Source: Sutcliffiella horikoshii
Lineage (GTDB): Bacteria > Bacillota > Bacilli > Bacillales > Bacillaceae_I
NCBI RefSeq assembly: GCF_008180725.1
Contig: NZ_VTEV01000003.1
Location: 239,841 to 303,840 of the forward strand
Length of the DNA stretch: 64,000 bases
Direction: 5' to 3'
Below are positions 56,167 through 64,000 of this stretch, in pieces (positions within the stretch are counted from its first letter, which is position 1; every line of letters begins with the position of its first letter). The notes below the pieces were generated by a model, which was given only the letters and a program-made list of their open reading frames with translations, was not told the DNA's origin and searched no databases. A program made the position numbers and the translations under genes.

Positions 56167-56877
56167 TTAATCATTGTCGATAAATGGATTAATTCGGTTA
56201 GCAGGTTCAGGGACTGATAAAGGAGGAAGTTCCTCCATTAGATCTTCCAACTCTGGATGATAAAAAGCTGAAAGCGTAACTGAATAAGTTAATGGTTGCA
56301 GTTCCTGATCTGTTGAAGTGACTTCCGGCTGACCAGTGAAACTTACCGATTCGATCTGTGTAATTCTAGTTAAACTTTCTAATGAACTTAGAAAGGTGGA
56401 CAAATCTTCATATACTTCCGATTCAACGGACAAGTTGACCGTCACTTTCTTCAATCCTTCCGGAAGATATACCTCTTCTTCTACTGTCTCGTCCTCTTCA
56501 TCATGCATCGTTTCATACTCTTCTAAGGTAGTAGAAGCAGGGACAAATTCCCCTTCTCCAAAAGACATATTTACAATGGTACTTTCTGATAATACTTCTG
56601 CTTTTTCCAATTCCAAAATAAGTTGTTCTAGAAAAGGAGTAACAGGAATTTTTCGTTGCAGCTCCACTGTTGTATTTCCATTTGCCTGTGCGGTTTCTTC
56701 TTGTTGTTCCAACACTTGAATAAGCTGCTCTTCAATTGCTTTTTCTTGTTGAAGTTGTTCAGCTCGTACTTCTTTTGGTGCATAGGATAAATAATAGAAG
56801 CCTGCAATTCCCAATACAATAAGGAGAACACAGGAGCTAAGAAGAACATAATGTTTGCGCTCTAATTCAATCATCAT
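56167..56877 (-). CDS. pilO: Type IV pilus assembly protein, PilO-like
   Basis: Inner-membrane alignment protein: 236 residues, an N-terminal helix (VLLSSCVLLIVLGIAGFYYL), a coiled coil (about 38-75, QLQQEKAIEEQLIQVLEQQE) and a ferredoxin-like domain (about 140-215) with KKVTVNLSVESEVYEDLSTF. Sequence similarity is weak, so the call rests on plan and operon position: it overlaps pilN by 4 bases and is the last gene. Confidence 0.8.
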   Translation of the reverse strand: MMIELERKHYVLLSSCVLLIVLGIAGFYYLSYAPKEVRAEQLQQEKAIEEQLIQVLEQQEETAQANGNTTVELQRKIPVTPFLEQLILELEKAEVLSESTIVNMSFGEGEFVPASTTLEEYETMHDEEDETVEEEVYLPEGLKKVTVNLSVESEVYEDLSTFLSSLESLTRITQIESVSFTGQPEVTSTDQELQPLTYSVTLSAFYHPELEDLMEELPPLSVPEPANRINPFIDND

Positions 56878-57527
56878 AGTCCTTCGCCTCCATCCTCGTC
56901 CGTTTCTGTATCAGTTTCAGTTTCCGTTCCATCTTCTGTTTCTTCCTCTTCTAATTCATCCATTGCTTGAAATGCAGTTTTGTCAAACCCGAGGGTATAT
57001 TGACCAACATATCTAGGCAGTACATCGACCGATTCTTCATCGCCTACTTCAACGGTTGAAATAGAAGAAAGATCAATCGAGTGATATTGAGGAGACTCAT
57101 TTAAATGATAGAGAAAATAGGCCGCGTCTCTTGACTCGTCGAACTGAACGGAAAGATTTAATAATCCTGTTTCATCATAAGAAAAGCTTTGTATAAATCC
57201 GCGTTCTGGTAGCAACCTGATCAAGTCCTGCATGACGGGCACCATTTCAAGCGGGTACTCTTCAGCCCAAGCTACCGTATCTTCTAGGCGCTGTGCGGAA
57301 GAAGAGTTTTGTGGACGGTTCATCGCCTCTTCTTTTGCAATTCTAAGTTGCTGAGTCATCTCTAAATCCTGTTCAGCGGTCTCCACATCATTATTCACCA
57401 TATTAGAAAATGTAAAAAGAATGATTGCCACAAACAATAGGAAGAAGGCACAAATCCCATATACTAGAGGTGTGGTGATATTTCGTGATTTTCTCTTTGG
57501 TAATAAGTCGATATCAACTAGCATCAT
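56874..57527 (-). CDS. pilN: Type IV pilus assembly protein, PilN-like
   Basis: 217 residues. The start MMLVDIDLLPKRKSRN carries the INLLP-like cytoplasmic motif that binds PilM. One helix follows (YGICAFFLLFVAIILFTF), then a coiled coil and a ferredoxin-like fold with FIQSFSYDETGLLNLSVQFD. The C terminus is a Glu/Thr/Asp-rich tail (about 190-217), unusual for PilN. It overlaps pilM and pilO by 4 bases each (ATGA). Confidence 0.85.
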   Translation of the reverse strand: MMLVDIDLLPKRKSRNITTPLVYGICAFFLLFVAIILFTFSNMVNNDVETAEQDLEMTQQLRIAKEEAMNRPQNSSSAQRLEDTVAWAEEYPLEMVPVMQDLIRLLPERGFIQSFSYDETGLLNLSVQFDESRDAAYFLYHLNESPQYHSIDLSSISTVEVGDEESVDVLPRYVGQYTLGFDKTAFQAMDELEEEETEDGTETETDTETDEDGGEGL

Positions 57528-58507
57528 TGCACCTCTTTTAATGCCAACCCTAAGGAATAGTAATATTTTGGGTCAACCGTCTCTTGGTCTTGTGTATAAA
57601 CATCCTGCTCAAACGTATCTACTTTTACAGAAATCTTTTCTCGGAGCTTTGACAATATTAACGGGAAGTTCGGATGATCGCCATGAAGGAGAATTCTGTT
57701 AATTTCTTCATTCCCTTGATTTAAGGAGTAACGGAAGAAGTTCATGATTCGCTCTACTTCGACGATGAAATCCTCTAAGAAGACATTAAATTGAACAATA
57801 TCCCCGGCCCACTCCAGCTGCGTATTGGTAACCGATACTTCCCACACTTTCATGTCCTGAGGAAAAGCCACAGTGCGCATAAACACAGGAACATGGTTCA
57901 CGAATATGCTTAGAGTAATACAGCTTACATCAAAATGAACGACTAACAAGTGATCCTGTTCATTGCGCTGACCAAATTCATAATAAAGGCGGTACAAACA
58001 TAGGGCAGAAACATCCGCTGCGGCTGGTTTTAATTTACTTTCTTCCAGTAAGGTGGACATCTGAGTCACGACTTCTTCTGGGGAAGCAAAAAGGACAAGC
58101 TCCGTCTTTTCCGAACGATGAAGTACATGTACATCAAATACCGGATCCTCAAAAGGCAAGTGAATGGTGGAACCTAACTCCAAATACAAGTGACCAATAA
58201 TCTCATCGTCCATAATGTTAGACGGGATGGTCAGTTTTCGTGTGACAACATATTGATCTGGAACGACAAAACGGACATGCTTCCGCTTCAGGCCCCAATC
58301 TTCCACACATTCCTCTAAAATCAGACGAAAAATATTTTCATCGACAATCTTTCCATCACGCACAATATTTGGCGGCAAAAATCGCTCATTTGTGCGTTTA
58401 ACGGTGAGAGGATCCAAACTCTTCAACTCAACCATTCGAATAACATGGTCACGGATAATAATATTTATGAAGTTGTTTTGCTTTGGTTGCAGAAACGAAA
58501 ATTCCAT
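57524..58507 (-). CDS. pilM: Type IV pilus assembly protein, PilM-like actin-fold ATPase
   Basis: Cytoplasmic actin-like protein that binds PilN. The 327 residues show IIIRDHVIRMVELKSLDP, the FVVPDQYVVTRKLTIPSNI strand region, LPFEDPVFDVHVL and LLVVHFDVSCITLSIFVNH (about 180), a degenerate phosphate-2 loop. The nucleotide-binding Gly residues are partly replaced, so ATP binding is uncertain. It lies 29 bases after pilD. Confidence 0.85.
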   Translation of the reverse strand: MEFSFLQPKQNNFINIIIRDHVIRMVELKSLDPLTVKRTNERFLPPNIVRDGKIVDENIFRLILEECVEDWGLKRKHVRFVVPDQYVVTRKLTIPSNIMDDEIIGHLYLELGSTIHLPFEDPVFDVHVLHRSEKTELVLFASPEEVVTQMSTLLEESKLKPAAADVSALCLYRLYYEFGQRNEQDHLLVVHFDVSCITLSIFVNHVPVFMRTVAFPQDMKVWEVSVTNTQLEWAGDIVQFNVFLEDFIVEVERIMNFFRYSLNQGNEEINRILLHGDHPNFPLILSKLREKISVKVDTFEQDVYTQDQETVDPKYYYSLGLALKEVQ

Positions 58508-58536
58508 CCAGAAAGCTCCTTATGTAAGATGATTTA

Positions 58537-59295
58537 CTAGAAGAGTAAAGTAAAATACCAATGCAGTATTTGTTCCCCTTTAAAATATGTAATAAGTGCA
58601 GCGAGTGCGATAGAAGGCCCAAACGGAAACGGGACACCCCTTTTGACTTTTCCAAACATCATCCCTACTAGCGCTGCAATCATGCCAATGAGGGAGGATA
58701 GGAAAAACGTTAGAATCACAAGTTCCCACCCTAAAACAAACCCCAATACAGCAAACAGTTTGACATCGCCTCCACCCATACCGCCTTTTGAAATGATGGC
58801 GACCAAAAAGGGAATCAAGAACCCCACTGCCATTCCAATGAGATGCTCAGGTATAGGTTGGTACGGAATGAAAAAGCGTTCTAAGATGAATAGTCCTAAG
58901 AAGAAAAGTAAAATCTTGTTTGGGATAATCATATAATGCAAGTCTGATATAACAATAATAATCAACATAGAAATGAAGGTCCATGCGACGATTAGTTCAT
59001 ACGTCCATCCCATTAGAATCGGAGCTAGGACAAAAAGCACAGCCGTTAAAAGCTCGAATAATGGATAAATAGGAGACACGGACTTTTGACAGTGCCGACA
59101 TCTCCCTTTAAGAAATACATATGAAAGGACGGGAACTAAATCTAGCCCCGTCAATGTGGTCTTGCAATTCGTACAATGTGATCTTGGTGTGACTATTGAC
59201 TCACCCTTTGGAATCCGAAGGCCTACTACGTTGTAGAAGGAGCCTAGGAGGAGGGCGAAGACAAAGACTAATAAAGTAGAGTAATTATTCATCAA
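58537..59295 (-). CDS. pilD: Prepilin peptidase (PilD/ComC type)
   Basis: Membrane aspartyl protease that cleaves prepilin signals and methylates the new N terminus. The 252 residues have the two zinc CxxC pairs (HCTNCKTTLTG and GRCRHCQKSVSP) and eight helices. The catalytic Asp residues are in VISDLHYMIIPNKIL and GMGGGDVKLFAVLG. B. subtilis comC occupies this neighbourhood (folC-comC-spoIIB-maf), so the enzyme may serve both the pilus and the competence pseudopilus. Confidence 0.95.
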   Translation of the reverse strand: MMNNYSTLLVFVFALLLGSFYNVVGLRIPKGESIVTPRSHCTNCKTTLTGLDLVPVLSYVFLKGRCRHCQKSVSPIYPLFELLTAVLFVLAPILMGWTYELIVAWTFISMLIIIVISDLHYMIIPNKILLFFLGLFILERFFIPYQPIPEHLIGMAVGFLIPFLVAIISKGGMGGGDVKLFAVLGFVLGWELVILTFFLSSLIGMIAALVGMMFGKVKRGVPFPFGPSIALAALITYFKGEQILHWYFTLLF

Positions 59296-59314
59296 TAATA
59301 TCCGAATAAAAATA

Positions 59315-59713
59315 TTAATCTTCTTCTATTTCAGTAGTTGTCTTTGGCTCAACAGTAATTGCTGATTTTCCGGTAGGTGTTAACACTACACTTGTAACTT
59401 TATCACCTGAAATGTTAATAACAATAGAACTGTATTCAGAGGAATCGAAATTCTCTAGATACTCAGTTATATCTGCAATATCTAAAGTTGTACCTGTAGC
59501 TAAAGCTGGTTCATTAATTAAAGCAAGTCTTGCAGCACTCATTACTTGTTGAGCTGAAGCTTCGTGTGCATCTTCTCTTGAATTTTCAATAATGTTACTA
59601 ATACTAGGTATAGCAATCGCAGCAATAATCCCCAAAATAACAACAACAGCAAGTAATTCGATCAAAGTTAATCCTTTTTCGTTTTTAAGCATTTTTCTAC
59701 ATTTTTGTAACAT
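59315..59713 (-). CDS. pilA: Type IV major pilin
   Basis: 132 residues with a 14-residue leader and the prepilin signal NEKGLTLIELLAVVVILGII: Gly at -1, Leu +1, Glu +5. The hydrophobic helix leads to a short globular domain of about 75 residues, which has no Cys. It is the only pilin in the operon, placed between pilC and pilD with its own gap of 95 bases upstream, which suits a major subunit. Ribosome binding site GGGAGGAAA. Confidence 0.9.
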   Translation of the reverse strand: MLQKCRKMLKNEKGLTLIELLAVVVILGIIAAIAIPSISNIIENSREDAHEASAQQVMSAARLALINEPALATGTTLDIADITEYLENFDSSEYSSIVINISGDKVTSVVLTPTGKSAITVEPKTTTEIEED

Positions 59714-59808
59714 CGTAATTTTCCTCCCTATATGGAAATATGTAGTATTCGAATCTAATATAATTCTATTATACTATCTTTCAAATTTCAATAAGATTTT
59801 ACACGTTT

Positions 59809-61017
59809 CTACATCTGAATGTGGTTAAAAATATCGAACATTGGAACTAGAATGGATGTGACTATAGTCCCTACTATGACAGCGAGCACAACAATCATTA
59901 ATGGTTCTATTAGACTCTTTAATCTGTCGGTTGCATAGTCTACTTCCTTCTCATAGAACTCAGCGATTTTATCCAGCATGGAATCCAATGATCCCGTGCT
60001 TTCTCCGATAGTGATCATTTGCGTAACAAGTGGTGGGAATGCCCAATGATCTTTCATGGGACCTGTAAGAGACTCCCCTTTTTCTAGTTCTATTTTACTA
60101 GCAGCTAGCACTCGCGCAATGACTTCGTTCTCGACAATCTTCTCAACAATCGATATAGCCTGTAGAATAGGCACCGAACTGGAAAATAAAGAACTAAGTG
60201 TCCTTGTTAATCTGGCAATAACCGCCTTTTGTAACAGCGGCCCGAAGATAGGAATTCGCAGTAAAGCATAGTCAATATAGTATTTGGTCTGTTTCTGTTT
60301 ACTCATTGCACTTAAGCCCACTACAGCTGCTAACACAATTAGAAGAAACAACCACCAAAAGCTCTGCATCCATTCACTTGCCCCAAGGACAAATCTCGTA
60401 ATTAACGGAAGATCAGCTCCAAAATCACTGAACATCGCCACGAACGTTGGTACTACGCCTACAAGTAAAAAGATAACGACTCCAATGGCGATAACCCCAA
60501 GTACAAGCGGATAAGTTAAGGCAGACACGATCTTTTGTCTTGTCTCGTTCTGCTTTTCAAACTGTGTTGCGAGGCGATCTAACGTATCGTCCAGAGCACC
60601 GCTTGCTTCCCCCGCTTTGATCATATTGATGAACATAGTGGAAAATACCTTTGGATGCTTGGCTGCCGCCTCTGATAGCGGATTCCCCTGTTTCATCTCT
60701 TCTTCCACATCAAACAATACCCGCTTCAACGCCTTACTGGAAGTTTGTTGTGCCAGAACATTCGTCGCCTCTACCACTGATATTCCCGCACGGATCAGGG
60801 TGGAAAATTGGCGCAGAAAGATGACAAAGTCACGAAGCTTAACTGGGTTCCCGATGGTAATTTCTTTTGTAAAAATGGATTCTGGAACTTCCTCGAGATT
60901 CATGACTCGAATCCCTTTTTCTTTTAACGTCACAATCGCTTCCCTGCGTGAGCTGCTTGTGATGCTTCCTGTTTGCTTGCCGGCTGTATTTCTGCCGGTA
61001 TAGGTGAACCTAGGCAT
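59809..61017 (-). CDS. pilC: Type IV pilus platform protein PilC
   Basis: Inner-membrane platform driven by PilB and PilT. The 402 residues hold two T2SSF domains (about 70-192 and 272-395), each with the FPPLVTQMI-type or FSTMFINMIKAGEASG motif, and three helices. The N terminus (FTYTGRNTAGKQTGSITSSS) is the usual cytoplasmic start. It overlaps pilT by 8 bases. Confidence 0.96.
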   Translation of the reverse strand: MPRFTYTGRNTAGKQTGSITSSSRREAIVTLKEKGIRVMNLEEVPESIFTKEITIGNPVKLRDFVIFLRQFSTLIRAGISVVEATNVLAQQTSSKALKRVLFDVEEEMKQGNPLSEAAAKHPKVFSTMFINMIKAGEASGALDDTLDRLATQFEKQNETRQKIVSALTYPLVLGVIAIGVVIFLLVGVVPTFVAMFSDFGADLPLITRFVLGASEWMQSFWWLFLLIVLAAVVGLSAMSKQKQTKYYIDYALLRIPIFGPLLQKAVIARLTRTLSSLFSSSVPILQAISIVEKIVENEVIARVLAASKIELEKGESLTGPMKDHWAFPPLVTQMITIGESTGSLDSMLDKIAEFYEKEVDYATDRLKSLIEPLMIVVLAVIVGTIVTSILVPMFDIFNHIQM

Positions 61018-62062
61018 GATGCATCGACTCCTGTAAGAAGCTTTCGGCTGATAATCTGCTTATATCGCCTTGTTGGATGAGCCTTTTAATGCTCATATCC
61101 AGTGTGTGCATCCCTTGCGCCTTGCTTGTCTGCATCACATTTTGGATTTGATGAATTTTTTCGTTGCGGATAAGATTGGCCACTGCCGGTGTATTGACTA
61201 AAATCTCCGTGGCTACCTTTCTTCCCTGTCGGTCAATGGTTGGAAACAAACGTTGGGAAACAATAGAAACCAATACGGACGCAAGTTGAATGCGAATTTG
61301 CGCCTGCTGTGGGCCAGGAAATACATCAATAATACGGTCAATGGTGGATGGTGCACTTGTCGTATGTAGAGTACCTAAAACAAGATGTCCCGTTTCTGCT
61401 GCCGTTATCGCTGTCTGTATCGTTTCTAAGTCACGTAATTCCCCTACCAAAATGATGTCTGGATCTTGGCGCAGAGATGCGCGTAAACCTGATGCAAAGC
61501 TTCCGGTATCAATGCCGACTTCACGCTGGTCAATCATACATTGATTATGGCGATGCAAATATTCAATCGGGTCTTCGAGTGTAATGATATGTTTTTTCTG
61601 CGATCTGTTCATAAAATCAATCATCGATGCTAGAGTGGTCGATTTCCCACTACCTGTAGGTCCTGTTACGAGAATCAATCCTTGAGGCTTGTCCATCAAT
61701 GATTGAAGGATTGACGGCAATTGCAGTTCTTCCAATGACGGAATTCTTGTTGGAATAATACGTATCGCTATCGCTACAGAGTTACGTTGTCTGTAAGCAT
61801 TCACACGGAACCTCGAAATTCCCGGGACACTATAGGAAAAGTCCAGATCCCCTTTTTCTACAAAGCGGTCCCACATAAATTCGGGAATCATTTGCTTGGC
61901 CAATGTTTCCGTGTCTTCAGGAGTCAGGGTATTTTCTCCATATCGCTTTAGCTCTCCATTGATACGAAAGACAGGCGGCACTCCGACCGAGAGATGAATG
62001 TCTGACGCTTTGAATTCATATGCGGCATGAAGCCAACTATTTATCTTTTCTATCATCGTCAT
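61010..62062 (-). CDS. pilT: Type IV pilus retraction ATPase PilT
   Basis: Hexameric ATPase that disassembles pili and powers twitching. The 350 residues match PilT. FKASDIHLSVGVPPVFRING is at the N terminus, AIRIIPTRIPSLEELQLP (about 99-116) is the PilT-specific segment, Walker A is VTGPTGSGKSTT (about 132-143), and ILVGELRDLETIQTA with HLVLGTLHTTSA gives Walker B and the His box. The C-terminal AIRNLIR-like retraction motif is present as NTPAVANLIRNEKIHQI. It is 4 bases from pilB. Confidence 0.96.
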   Translation of the reverse strand: MTMIEKINSWLHAAYEFKASDIHLSVGVPPVFRINGELKRYGENTLTPEDTETLAKQMIPEFMWDRFVEKGDLDFSYSVPGISRFRVNAYRQRNSVAIAIRIIPTRIPSLEELQLPSILQSLMDKPQGLILVTGPTGSGKSTTLASMIDFMNRSQKKHIITLEDPIEYLHRHNQCMIDQREVGIDTGSFASGLRASLRQDPDIILVGELRDLETIQTAITAAETGHLVLGTLHTTSAPSTIDRIIDVFPGPQQAQIRIQLASVLVSIVSQRLFPTIDRQGRKVATEILVNTPAVANLIRNEKIHQIQNVMQTSKAQGMHTLDMSIKRLIQQGDISRLSAESFLQESMHHA

Positions 62063-62066
62063 TCAC

Positions 62067-63734
62067 CTACTCTGATAAAGCGACACGCAAGATTTCCTCT
62101 GTTGTCGTTAGTCCCATTTTTACTTTTTCCAACCCATCATCTATTAAAAAGACGGTATCTTGTTCATATGCTAATTCCCGAATGTTGGAAACAGATTCGT
62201 TGTTCATGATCATCTTTTTCATTTTGTCATTGATGACTAAAAGCTCATGGATGGCAAGACGACCTTTGTACCCTGTCATATTGCATGTTCCACAGCCTTT
62301 TCCGCGCGGTACCTTTTCGACGGTTAAGCCGCGTTTGGCAAAGATCTCAATCTCCCTTGCTGTCGGTTCTTCCATTTTGGCGCAATCACGGCATACTTTT
62401 CTTACCAAACGCTGGGCAAGCACTCCATTGATGGAGGAAGCCACAAGGAATGGCTCTACCTTCATATCAATTAATCTTGTGATGGTACTGATAGAATCAT
62501 TGGTATGCAGGGTGCTCAATACCAGGTGACCTGTTAAAGAAGCACGAATGGCTACTTCTGCTGTTTCTCTGTCTCGGATCTCCCCTACCATGATTACATT
62601 CGGGTCTTGTCGGAGAATGGCACGAAGCCCTTTGGCAAAGGTCATGCCGACATTTGTATTCACTTGAATTTGATTGATTCCTTCTAACTGATACTCTACT
62701 GGATCTTCGACGGTAATGATGTTGATTTCTTCACTGTTTAAGTGATTTAATGCTGCATAAAGCGTAGATGACTTTCCAGATCCGGTTGGACCGGTAATCA
62801 GAATGATCCCAGTTGGTCGATGAATCAAGTCCATAAATCGCTCGTTGTTCTTTTTATTGAACCCCAGCTGAGAAATATCGTTCAATGCGCTGCTCATATC
62901 GAGAATACGCATAACGATTTTCTCTCCGAACACGGTAGGCAATGTGGATACACGAACATCTACAGGATGAAAATCAATATTCGTTTTGATTCTACCGTCC
63001 TGCGGTACACGGTGTTCGGTAATATCCATTTTTCCAAGTATCTTAATTCTTGCTATCAATACGTTTTGTGTATGTTTTGGTAGTGTCCTCTCGGTGCGAA
63101 GTACGCCGTCAATACGGTAGCGAACGACCACTTTCGTTTCATGAGGATCAATATGAATATCACTGGCTCTTTGTTGGACTGCATTTTGAAGGAGCTGATT
63201 CACAATTCGTACGATTGGTGAGTCATCCTCTGTAATACTCTCTTCCTGCACCTTCATTTCCACATTAGGTTCGAAACCATCTAAAAGTTCGTCCATGGAG
63301 TCAGTTGTTTCATAATATTTATTGATGGATCGCAGTATATCATCCTTGGTTGCAATAACCGGCTCCACTTCAAACCCTGTGGATAAACGCAGGTCATCCA
63401 TGGCGAAGAAATCCATCGGATCTGCCATTGCAACAAACAGTTTATCTTGTTCTTTTTTCAACGGAATGATTAGGTTTCTCTTTGCAAAATCCTTGGAGAT
63501 TAAATGAATTAATTTTTCATCTAGCGGATAACGGTATAAGCTGACATGCGGTATTCCTAATTGGAATTCTAACACCTCAATCAGCTGCTGTTCCGTAATA
63601 TATCCTTTTTGAAGCAGGACATCTCCAATTTTCTGATCACGTGTTTTTTCTTTTAATGCGCTCTGCAATTGACTTTCTGTGATGATCCCGGCATCAACTA
63701 GCAGGTCACCAAGTCTTTTTCTGATTTGTACCAT
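62067..63734 (-). CDS. pilB: Type IV pilus extension ATPase PilB
   Basis: Hexameric ATPase that drives pilus assembly. I chose the ATG at 63734 because AAAGGA lies eight bases ahead; the ATG three codons upstream abuts that site. 555 residues. The N1 domain (about 1-150, LGDLLVDAGIITESQLQSAL) is the GSPII_E type known to bind c-di-GMP in some PilB. Walker A is ITGPTGSGKSSTL, VMVGEIRDRETAEVA the Walker B part. The zinc site is CRDCAKM...GCGTCNMTGYKGR near the C terminus. Confidence 0.95.
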   Translation of the reverse strand: MVQIRKRLGDLLVDAGIITESQLQSALKEKTRDQKIGDVLLQKGYITEQQLIEVLEFQLGIPHVSLYRYPLDEKLIHLISKDFAKRNLIIPLKKEQDKLFVAMADPMDFFAMDDLRLSTGFEVEPVIATKDDILRSINKYYETTDSMDELLDGFEPNVEMKVQEESITEDDSPIVRIVNQLLQNAVQQRASDIHIDPHETKVVVRYRIDGVLRTERTLPKHTQNVLIARIKILGKMDITEHRVPQDGRIKTNIDFHPVDVRVSTLPTVFGEKIVMRILDMSSALNDISQLGFNKKNNERFMDLIHRPTGIILITGPTGSGKSSTLYAALNHLNSEEINIITVEDPVEYQLEGINQIQVNTNVGMTFAKGLRAILRQDPNVIMVGEIRDRETAEVAIRASLTGHLVLSTLHTNDSISTITRLIDMKVEPFLVASSINGVLAQRLVRKVCRDCAKMEEPTAREIEIFAKRGLTVEKVPRGKGCGTCNMTGYKGRLAIHELLVINDKMKKMIMNNESVSNIRELAYEQDTVFLIDDGLEKVKMGLTTTEEILRVALSE

Positions 63735-63756
63735 TGGATTCATCCTTTTGCGTTAC

Positions 63757-64000
63757 TTATTTACCGTTATAGCCACTGCCAGTTCCCGGATTATTATCAT
63801 CATCGTTAGAATTCCCGTTACCTGAACCTGTGTTGTTAGTATTGTTCGTGCCACCTGTATTGGTATTACTATTCGTTGTGCCACCGGTGTTCGTATTTTG
63901 GTTTCCAGTTGTCTGGTTATTTGTACCAGAAGTATTTGTATTAGTATTAGTATTTGTATTGCCAAGGTTTGTGTTCGTCCCAGTATTGGTATTCGTTCCG
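63757..64000 (-). CDS. C-terminal end of an Asn/Thr/Gly-rich protein (partial)
   Basis: The true frame ends with TAA at 63757-63759 and reads NTNTNTNTSGTNNQTTGNQ, then NTNTGGTTNSNTNTGGTN, and finally DDDNNPGTGSGYNGK. The start lies beyond the right window edge. At least 80 residues are almost only Asn, Thr, Gly and Ser, suggesting an extracellular stalk. It ends 22 bases before pilB on the same strand, so it is probably in the pil operon. The open frame beginning MAIQILILIQ over the same DNA is out of phase and is not the gene. Confidence 0.75.
   Translation of the reverse strand, partial: GTNTNTGTNTNLGNTNTNTNTNTSGTNNQTTGNQNTNTGGTTNSNTNTGGTNNTNNTGSGNGNSNDDDNNPGTGSGYNGK

Noticed and set aside
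63753-63965. Minus-strand ORF beginning MAIQILILIQ
   Set aside because: Out of phase with the N/T/G-rich frame, which has the composition of a real low-complexity tail and its stop just before pilB.

Overview
The window is a chromosomal segment of an endospore-forming Bacillaceae bacterium (Bacillus sensu lato; I cannot fix the genus). The evidence is the B. subtilis-like gene order yrvJ-dtd-relA-apt-recJ-secDF-comN-spoVB-yajC-tgt-queA-ruvBA-bofC-safA-nadABC-nadS-niaR-pheAB-obg-spo0B-rpmA-prp-rplU-spoIVFBA-minDC-mreDCB-radC-maf-spoIIB, strong GGAGG ribosome binding sites, TTG/GTG starts and many sporulation genes. No phage, IS transposase, rRNA, tRNA or CRISPR array was seen.

Layout. 0-4.5 kb: a 52-bp tandem array, a 6S RNA gene, aspS and hisS behind a T-box leader with a His (CAC) specifier, and yrzK. 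4.5-14.5 kb: an SH3/amidase cell-wall hydrolase, dtd, the (p)ppGpp synthetase/hydrolase, apt, recJ, a LapA-domain protein that seems to need an ATA start, and a cation-efflux protein. 14.5-26.7 kb: secDF, comN, spoVB, membrane proteins, yajC, queuosine genes tgt/queA with a GNAT gene between them, ruvAB and bofC. 26.9-31.4 kb: a second 52-bp array, a YhcN-type spore lipoprotein, nadE, a coat-kinase-like protein and safA. 31.7-37.1 kb: the nadBCA operon divergent from nadS-niaR with a NiaR-type operator between. 37.2-37.8 kb: a third 52-bp array. 37.9-45.9 kb: pheA, pheB, obg, spo0B, the L27/Prp/L21 group with an L21-type leader, RNase E/G and spoIVFB/spoIVFA. 46-48.6 kb: three prepilin-like genes, two with beta-solenoid-like C-terminal halves. 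48.7-56 kb: minCD, mreBCD, radC, maf, spoIIB. 56-64 kb: a type IV pilus operon (pilB-T-C-A-D-M-N-O), preceded by the end of an Asn/Thr/Gly-rich protein cut by the window edge.

Functional themes are translation quality and stringent response, spore morphogenesis and intercompartmental signalling, NAD synthesis under NiaR control, cell shape and septum placement, and a complete Gram-positive type IV pilus engine with a PilT-type retraction ATPase and extra pseudopilins.

The most unusual material is between genes: three tandem arrays with the same exact 52-bp period but different sequences, two degenerate 21-bp arrays, REPIN-like palindrome pairs, and a family of about 130-bp GC-rich inverted-repeat elements. 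Two loci of that family show a second element inserted at the apex of the first.
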